Below, one piece after another: positions 13,914 to 18,463 of a stretch of 18,463 bases of DNA (position 1 is its first letter; each line of letters starts with the position of its first letter). Position numbers and translations under genes: made by a program. This stretch comes from Candidatus Brocadiaceae bacterium. GTDB lineage: Bacteria > Planctomycetota > Brocadiia > Brocadiales > Bathyanammoxibiaceae. Where the stretch lies: positions 1 to 18,463 of the forward strand of contig JASEHG010000016.1 of the NCBI GenBank assembly GCA_030018855.1, given 5' to 3'. The notes below the pieces were generated by a model, which worked only from the letters and a program-made list of their open reading frames with translations, ran no database searches and was not told the DNA's origin.

Positions 13914-13963
13914 AGAAGTAGACAACGGACAACAGTAGACAATAGACAGACCATCCACTATCC
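13914..13963 (+). repeat. GTAGACAA-type stuttering repeat before folP
   Basis: Variants of the word GTAGACAA recur (AGTAGACAACGGACAAC then AGTAGACAATAGACAG). The following CTATCCTATGCCTAC is a partial reverse complement of GTAGACAATAG. It fills the gap after lptE and lies in the part of the open folP frame that precedes the likely true start. Confidence 0.45.
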
Positions 13964-13988
13964 TATGCCTACCATTCAGGGGACAAGG

Positions 13989-14816
13989 ATGCGGCGTATT
14001 GCGAACCCACTGCCAAAATCAGGAGAGAAGACCCTGGTAATGGGTATCCTGAACGTAACCCCTGATTCATTCTACGATGGGGGACGGTATCTGAAGGTCA
14101 AAGACGCCGTGAGAAGGGGGCTCAAGATGATAGATGAAGGGGCAGGACTGGTGGACATAGGGGGGGTCTCCACCCGCCCAGGCTCGGAGACTATCCCTCT
14201 GGAAGAAGAACTAAAGAGGATAGTCCCCGTAGTAAAGGAGCTAGCCTCCCTGACAGAAATACCCCTCTCCGTAGACACCTACCGGGCCAGTGTAGCAGAA
14301 AAGGCCCTGGAGGCCGGGGCCGTCATGGTCAATGACATTAGTGGCCTGAGCGATAAAGACATGGCACGGGTGGCGGCCTCCCACGGGGCCACCCTGGTTA
14401 TAATGCACATAAAGGGGAAACCCCACCGCTACCCTAAAAACCCCGTCTACCGCAATATTATAGCGGAAGTCAGTTCCTTCTTAGAAAGAAGGGTTGAAAT
14501 GGCACTAAGAATGGGGGTAAAATCATCTAACATCATCATTGACCCGGGGCTAGGCTTCGGTAAGACCGCAAGCCAGTCTCTGGAACTCTTGAGAAGGCTG
14601 GGAGAGCTAAGGGCCTTAGGGCAACCCATAATGGTGGGTCCTTCCAGGAAGAGTTTTATAGGAAAGGTATTGGGGGTGGATGCTGGAGACAGACTCCCCG
14701 GTACGCTGGCCGTCATTGCCCTGGCCATACTCCAGGGCGCCAGTATAATAAGGGTCCACGACGTTAAGGAGGCAGTGCAGGTGGCCTCCCTATGCAGTGC
14801 CTTCAAAAGACAGTAA
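13989..14816 (+). CDS. folP: Dihydropteroate synthase
   Basis: FolP joins 4-aminobenzoate to the pterin diphosphate in folate synthesis. From ATG 13989 the protein has 275 residues. Motifs are VMGILNVTPDSFYDGG, DIGGVSTRPGSE (Val where Glu is usual), IPLSVDTYRA, VNDISGLSD, IIDPGLGFGKT, GPSRKSFIG and IRVHDVKE. The frame stays open to TTG 13911 and ATG 13965, but those extra residues are encoded by the repeat at 13914-13963. ATG 13989 has AGGGGA (13978-13983) five bases upstream. It follows lptE and is followed by a repeat-filled gap, then cdaA. The folP-cdaA-cdaR order is common in bacteria. Confidence 0.95.
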   Translation: MRRIANPLPKSGEKTLVMGILNVTPDSFYDGGRYLKVKDAVRRGLKMIDEGAGLVDIGGVSTRPGSETIPLEEELKRIVPVVKELASLTEIPLSVDTYRASVAEKALEAGAVMVNDISGLSDKDMARVAASHGATLVIMHIKGKPHRYPKNPVYRNIIAEVSSFLERRVEMALRMGVKSSNIIIDPGLGFGKTASQSLELLRRLGELRALGQPIMVGPSRKSFIGKVLGVDAGDRLPGTLAVIALAILQGASIIRVHDVKEAVQVASLCSAFKRQ

Positions 14817-14878
14817 GCAGTAAGTAGTAAGCAGAAGGCAAGGGTTTCTGCTTACTGCATACTCCCTACTGCCTACTG
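14811..14878. repeat. CAGTAAGCAG-type stuttering inverted repeat after folP
   Basis: The left part (CAGTAAGCAGTAAGTAG, TAAGCAGAA) and the right part (TTTCTGCTTACTGCATAC, CCTACTGCCTACTG) are imperfect reverse complements around GGCAAGGG. The folP stop (14814-14816) lies at its left edge. As RNA it could form a long stem, possibly a terminator or end-protecting structure; no clear T run follows. Confidence 0.6.
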
Positions 14879-14905
14879 GTTTTAGGGGCTAAAGGCCTGT
14901 CCTGA

Positions 14906-14920
14906 CCCGCCTGAGGCGGA
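14906..14920 (+). repeat. Family A palindrome copy between folP and cdaA
   Basis: CCCGCCTGAGGCGGA, with arms CCGCCT and AGGCGG, differs by one base from the queC copy. This is the only copy of the family outside a gene. The rest of the 14817-14963 gap shows no promoter or gene. Confidence 0.7.
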
Positions 14921-14963
14921 CGAAGGGAAAGGGAAAGGGCCTGTAGTGAGTGGAGCGAATCTA

Positions 14964-15773
14964 ATGGAAAGGATTATAGGAGAGTTAAGTTTTTGGGGCC
15001 TCCTGCGGGCCTCCATAGAGATTTTCATCATATTCCTGATGCTATATTTTGTCCTTGGCTTTATGCAGGGCACCAGAGGAGTGGGCATCGTAAGGGGACT
15101 GGTCTTCTCACTGGTCATTGCCACCGTAGCCCTCCTTTTCATCATAAGGAAATTTCAACTCTATACAGTGGACTGGCTACTAACCGAGTTCCTGCCCTGG
15201 GTCACCATACCCTTCATCATCCTCTTCCAACCAGAACTCAGGCGGGCGCTGGTAAGACTGGGGCAAAACCCCTTACTTGGGGCCTTCTTCAGGACAGAAA
15301 CCCCTGCAATAGAGGAAGTGGTAAAGGCGGCCGCCGCCCTGTCCAAAAACCGTCTGGGTGGAATAATCGCCATAGAGAGAAAGGTCGGGTTAGACAACTT
15401 CATTGAGGGGGGAAACCGCATCAATGCCGACCTCTCCAGCGACCTTATAAACGCCATCTTCTGGCCAGGTTCCCCCATGCACGATGGGGCAGTAATCGTA
15501 CAGGGACAGAAGCTGGCCGCCGCCGGATGCCTCCTGCCCCTCAGCGATAGCCCCGACGTAGATAAGGCACTGGGCACCCGGCACAGGGCCGGTCTCGGCC
15601 TCACGGAAGAGACAGACGCCATCTCCATCATAGTCTCGGAACGCACGGGCAACGTCTCCCTGGCCGTAAGGGGACAGCTTACCAGCGGCTACGACGCCCA
15701 GGGGCTGAGGAAGGCCCTGGAGCAACTACTAGGCCCCACAGACCACGACTACAAGGAGACCAGTCTTGATTAG
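14964..15773 (+). CDS. cdaA: Diadenylate cyclase CdaA
   Basis: CdaA makes the second messenger cyclic di-AMP from two ATP at the membrane. The 269-residue product has three N-terminal membrane segments, then LPWVTIPFIILFQPELRRALVRLG and the DAC domain. Catalytic motifs are complete: DGA in SPMHDGAVIV (D174) and RHR in GTRHRAGLGLTEETDA (206-208). ATG 14964 is chosen because GGAG lies eight bases upstream; GTG 14946 would add six residues. The stop overlaps the start of cdaR, the family's regulator. Cyclic di-AMP usually governs potassium, osmotic balance and cell-wall growth. Confidence 0.95.
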   Translation: MERIIGELSFWGLLRASIEIFIIFLMLYFVLGFMQGTRGVGIVRGLVFSLVIATVALLFIIRKFQLYTVDWLLTEFLPWVTIPFIILFQPELRRALVRLGQNPLLGAFFRTETPAIEEVVKAAAALSKNRLGGIIAIERKVGLDNFIEGGNRINADLSSDLINAIFWPGSPMHDGAVIVQGQKLAAAGCLLPLSDSPDVDKALGTRHRAGLGLTEETDAISIIVSERTGNVSLAVRGQLTSGYDAQGLRKALEQLLGPTDHDYKETSLD

Positions 15774-16758
15774 AGAGGCCCTCCTCGGCAACTGGGGGAC
15801 CAAACTCATGGCCCTCTCCATGGCCGTAGCCCTGTGGTCCTATGCCACCGGTAAGTACACCGGAGAGCTTACCTGCGAAATCCCCCTGCGGATAATCCAC
15901 CCCGCAGACTATACCCTGCTCCAACAATCCACCAGCGAGATAAAGGTCAAACTCACAGGACCCAAACAAGGCATTGACTACGTCTCAGAACTCCTCCGGA
16001 CCAAAGAACTGGTAGCCAGATGCGAGATTACCGGCAAAGGACGCACAGCCATAGACCTCCTGGAAGAGGTGGTGACGTTGGACAAAAAGAATTTTAACTT
16101 CCCCCCAGAGATAGAACTGGAATCCCTGAATCCGGATAAGGTGACTATAACCCTGGGGAAGCTGGAGGAGAAGACCCTCCCGGTCAGTCTCCAGAAGAAG
16201 GGTGAACCAGCCGCAGGATACGTCCTCACAGGAGAGTTCTTCTATCCCTCCCAGGTCCAGGTAACAGGCCCCACCAGCCTCCTTAAGGAAGCAAAGGGCA
16301 TCTCCACTACCACCATAGACGTATCTAACCTCACCACCGACCAGAACCGCACCTTCCCCTGGAGGGTGCCACTAGAACAAAGGGTAACGTTACATCGCAA
16401 TGGCGAGACCTTAGAGGTCCCTGTAAAATGTGATAAACAAATTAACGTCTGGTTACAGCTTACCGAACAACCCGGCAGTAAGACCTTCCAGAAGGTCAAG
16501 ATTAAGCTGCTCCAACCCCCCGATTCCCCTCGCAAGATAAAACTGCAGGAGGAAGACATAGATATTAAAGTAAGGGGGCCCAAATTGACCCTGGACAAGC
16601 TCAGTCCTCCAGAGGTCTACATGGACGTGAGCGGGCTGGAACCACCAGGGCCTTACAAACGCCCCCTCAGGTGCATCCTTCCCCCTCAGGTGGAACTGGA
16701 AGAGGCACTGCCAGAGGTGCACCTTGATTTCCAGGAACAAGGAGAGGGCAAGAAATGA
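15766..16758 (+). CDS. cdaR: CdaR (YbbR-domain) regulator of CdaA
   Basis: The 330-residue product has one N-terminal membrane helix (KLMALSMAVALWSYATG, about 13-29) and an extracytoplasmic part made of about three YbbR-type beta repeats (roughly 30-115, 118-215, 215-320), with the recurring pattern 'V-x-V-x-G-P' (VKLTGPKQ, VQVTGPTS, IKVRGPKL). CdaR proteins bind CdaA in the membrane and change its activity. The start is TTG at 15766, with AAGGAG (15752-15757) eight bases upstream and an 8 bp overlap with cdaA. No ATG lies upstream of the membrane helix. In many bacteria glmM follows this pair. Here pdxJ follows, overlapping by 4 bp. Confidence 0.88.
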   Translation: MIREALLGNWGTKLMALSMAVALWSYATGKYTGELTCEIPLRIIHPADYTLLQQSTSEIKVKLTGPKQGIDYVSELLRTKELVARCEITGKGRTAIDLLEEVVTLDKKNFNFPPEIELESLNPDKVTITLGKLEEKTLPVSLQKKGEPAAGYVLTGEFFYPSQVQVTGPTSLLKEAKGISTTTIDVSNLTTDQNRTFPWRVPLEQRVTLHRNGETLEVPVKCDKQINVWLQLTEQPGSKTFQKVKIKLLQPPDSPRKIKLQEEDIDIKVRGPKLTLDKLSPPEVYMDVSGLEPPGPYKRPLRCILPPQVELEEALPEVHLDFQEQGEGKK

Positions 16759-17507
16759 CCAAACTCGGCGTGAACGTTGACCACGTTGCCACCCTGAGAC
16801 AGGCAAGGAAGACCTGCGAGCCAGACCCCGTCACCGCCGCACTCCTGGCAGAACAGGGCGGCGCCGATGTCATCACCGTCCACCTCAGGGAAGACCGCAG
16901 GCACGTCCAGGAAAGAGACCTGAGATTACTAAAAGAGACCATCTTTACCAAACTGAACCTGGAAATGTCTACGGCCTCTGATATAGTAGAAATAGCCATC
17001 TCTACGAGACCTCACCAGGTAACACTGGTACCCGAGAGACGACAGGAGGTCACCACCGAAGGAGGACTGGACGTGGTACCTCAGAAGGAGACCTTGAAAG
17101 ACCTGATAAAAAGACTTAAGGACAACGGCATCCTGGTAAGCCTCTTCATAGACCCCGAAGCCGGCCAGATTAGGGGCTCAAGTGAGGCAGGTGCAGAATT
17201 AGTGGAACTCCATACAGGGGCTTACGCCAATGCCCCCTCGGAGGGACTCCGCCTTGCCCAATTGGCCAGGCTCCGCCAGGGAGCCCTCCTGGCCAGAGAG
17301 GAGGGCCTACGTGTAAACGCCGGACACGGCCTCAACTACCACAACGTAGGCCCCATCGTTGAGGGACTGGGCGCAGAAGAACTCCATATCGGCCACAGCA
17401 TCGTCTCCAGGGCCGTATTCGTGGGGATAAAAAGGGCCGTAGAGGAGATGAAGGAACTCATTTACAGGCACGGCCTGCTGGCTGAAAGGGTAACCCGTAA
17501 AGCGTAA
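16755..17507 (+). CDS. pdxJ: Pyridoxine 5'-phosphate synthase
   Basis: PdxJ condenses 3-amino-2-oxopropyl phosphate with deoxyxylulose 5-phosphate to pyridoxine 5'-phosphate, the last step of DXP-dependent vitamin B6 synthesis. The 250-residue protein has KLGVNVDHVATLRQAR at 3-18, the VHLREDRRH signature with H43, E70 in LNLEMS, ELHTGAYA, and NAGHGLNYHNV with H191, followed by ELHIGHSIVSRAVFVGI. Length and all motifs are normal. The ATG overlaps the cdaR stop as ATGA. dapA follows after 15-18 bases. Confidence 0.97.
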   Translation: MTKLGVNVDHVATLRQARKTCEPDPVTAALLAEQGGADVITVHLREDRRHVQERDLRLLKETIFTKLNLEMSTASDIVEIAISTRPHQVTLVPERRQEVTTEGGLDVVPQKETLKDLIKRLKDNGILVSLFIDPEAGQIRGSSEAGAELVELHTGAYANAPSEGLRLAQLARLRQGALLAREEGLRVNAGHGLNYHNVGPIVEGLGAEELHIGHSIVSRAVFVGIKRAVEEMKELIYRHGLLAERVTRKA

Positions 17508-17525
17508 CATAAAAGGAGGTACATG

Positions 17526-18392
17526 ATGCTCGGTGGTTCTGTAGTAGCCCTGGTTACACCCTTCCGGAACGGTGAAGTAGACCTCGGGAAATTAAAGGAA
17601 CTGGTTGAATTCCACATAAAGGAGGGCACAAACGCCATCTCCCCCTGTGGCACCACTGGAGAATCTGCCACCCTCACACACGAGGAGCACGAAAGGGTCA
17701 TCTCGGAGGTAGTCCAGCAGGTCGGGGGCCGCATCCCCGTGGTCGCCGGTACGGGCTCTAACAGCACCAGGGAAGCCCTCAGGCTCACTCACTACGCCAA
17801 AAAGGCAGGGGCCAATGCGGCCCTAATCGTCACCCCCTACTACAACAAACCTACCCAGGAGGGGCTTTACCGCCACTACAAGACCCTGGCCGAGGGGGTA
17901 GATATCCCCATCGTGGTTTACAACGTGCCTTCCAGGACGGGGGTCTCCATCTCTCCAGAGACGGTAGCCAGGCTGGGAGAGTTCAAGAACGTAGTCGCCA
18001 TAAAAGAGGCCAGTGGAAGCCTTGACCAGGTCAGCGACATCCTCAGGTTGTGCAAGATTACGGTACTCTCGGGGGATGACTCACTCACCCTCCCCATCCT
18101 CTCCCTTGGAGGAAAAGGGGTAGTCTCCGTCGCGGCCAATATAGTCCCCGGGGACACTGCCCGGCTGGTGGATAGTTTCCTGAAGGGTGACGCCTCAGAG
18201 GCCGTCAGGCTACATCACAAACTCTTCCCCCTGTGTAAGGCAATGTTTATTGAGACTAACCCCATCCCGGTAAAGACAGCCATGCGTCTCCTGGGGCGAC
18301 TCAACGGAGAGTTACGGATGCCCCTCTGCGAGATGAGTAAAGAAAATGAGGCCAGACTGGGCAAGGCCCTAAGAGACTACGGACTATTGTAA
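17526..18392 (+). CDS. dapA: 4-hydroxy-tetrahydrodipicolinate synthase
   Basis: DapA condenses aspartate semialdehyde with pyruvate, the first dedicated step to lysine and diaminopimelate for the cell wall. The 288-residue protein shows GTTGES (42-47), YYNKPTQEGLYRHY, the catalytic Tyr in VVYNVPSRTG (Y132) and the Schiff-base Lys in AIKEASGS (K160). Two ATG codons stand at 17523 and 17526. AGGAGG at 17514-17519 is three bases from the first and six from the second, so 17526 is preferred. This is the strongest Shine-Dalgarno site in the window. The gene may be translated independently of pdxJ, which ends just upstream. Confidence 0.96.
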   Translation: MLGGSVVALVTPFRNGEVDLGKLKELVEFHIKEGTNAISPCGTTGESATLTHEEHERVISEVVQQVGGRIPVVAGTGSNSTREALRLTHYAKKAGANAALIVTPYYNKPTQEGLYRHYKTLAEGVDIPIVVYNVPSRTGVSISPETVARLGEFKNVVAIKEASGSLDQVSDILRLCKITVLSGDDSLTLPILSLGGKGVVSVAANIVPGDTARLVDSFLKGDASEAVRLHHKLFPLCKAMFIETNPIPVKTAMRLLGRLNGELRMPLCEMSKENEARLGKALRDYGLL

Positions 18393-18434
18393 CCACGTCC
18401 ATCGTATCTTAACGGATTGAAGGGAAACCAAGAA

Positions 18435-18463
18435 ATGGACACGAAGAAGATAATCCAGGCAGT
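18435..18463 (+). CDS. Start of an unidentified gene (partial)
   Basis: ATG 18435 opens MDTKKIIQA before the window ends. AGGG at 18421-18424 is a weak site ten bases upstream. Only nine residues are visible, so no function can be given; after dapA another lysine gene would be a reasonable guess. Confidence 0.3.

Overview
The window carries 20 complete or nearly complete protein genes and two partial ones. All but two lie on the + strand, packed with 4 to 26 bp overlaps or no gap, in a GC-rich chromosome. The genes are housekeeping: queuosine precursor synthesis, RNase III, aromatic amino acids, glycolysis, protein secretion, nucleotide and coenzyme metabolism, DNA translocation and repair, outer-membrane assembly, folate, cyclic-di-AMP, vitamin B6 and lysine. 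BamD-like and LptE genes show a diderm cell. A chorismate mutase-prephenate dehydratase fusion, a BamD-like protein with a 'GWVDP' N-terminus, and the gene order suggest an uncultivated planctomycete (perhaps related to Brocadiia). That placement is an inference from family resemblance, not a proven one. No rRNA, tRNA, CRISPR array, transposase or prophage gene was seen.

Layout: (1) 1-846 (+), end of queE and queC. (2) 855-2214 (-), a NYN-domain protein and rnc, convergent with queC. (3) 2215-2457, an AT-rich divergent promoter region plus a stem-like repeat. (4) 2458-6397 (+), pheA-tpiA-secG-yicC-gmk. (5) 6398-6542, an AT-rich inverted repeat. (6) 6543-14816 (+), coaC-like gene, dut, ftsK, rimO, pgsA, recO, bamD-like gene, lptE, folP. 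(7) 14817-14963, repeats. (8) 14964-18392 (+), cdaA-cdaR-pdxJ-dapA, then the start of an unidentified gene.

The most unusual content is not a gene. At least two families of short perfect or near-perfect palindromes are scattered through the window, several of them inside conserved genes and in frame. Family B has constant ends GTAGGGGC...GCCCCTAC and a core that differs between copies but stays self-complementary. It lies across the convergent stop codons of queC and rnc, in the 5' part of the gmk frame, inside rimO, inside recO, and as a half copy at the recO end. Wherever family B is translated to any extent it is read in one frame, starting Val-Gly-Ala. Family A (TCCGCCTGAGGCGGA) occurs in queC, rnc and secG, always read as Pro-Pro-X-Ala-Asp, and once between genes. 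This resembles, by analogy only, the protein-embedded palindromic elements of Rickettsia. A third class consists of longer, stuttering, partly self-complementary repeats at gene borders (2372-2457, 6399-6537, 13914-13963, 14811-14878). Two of these directly abut start codons that lack a Shine-Dalgarno sequence.
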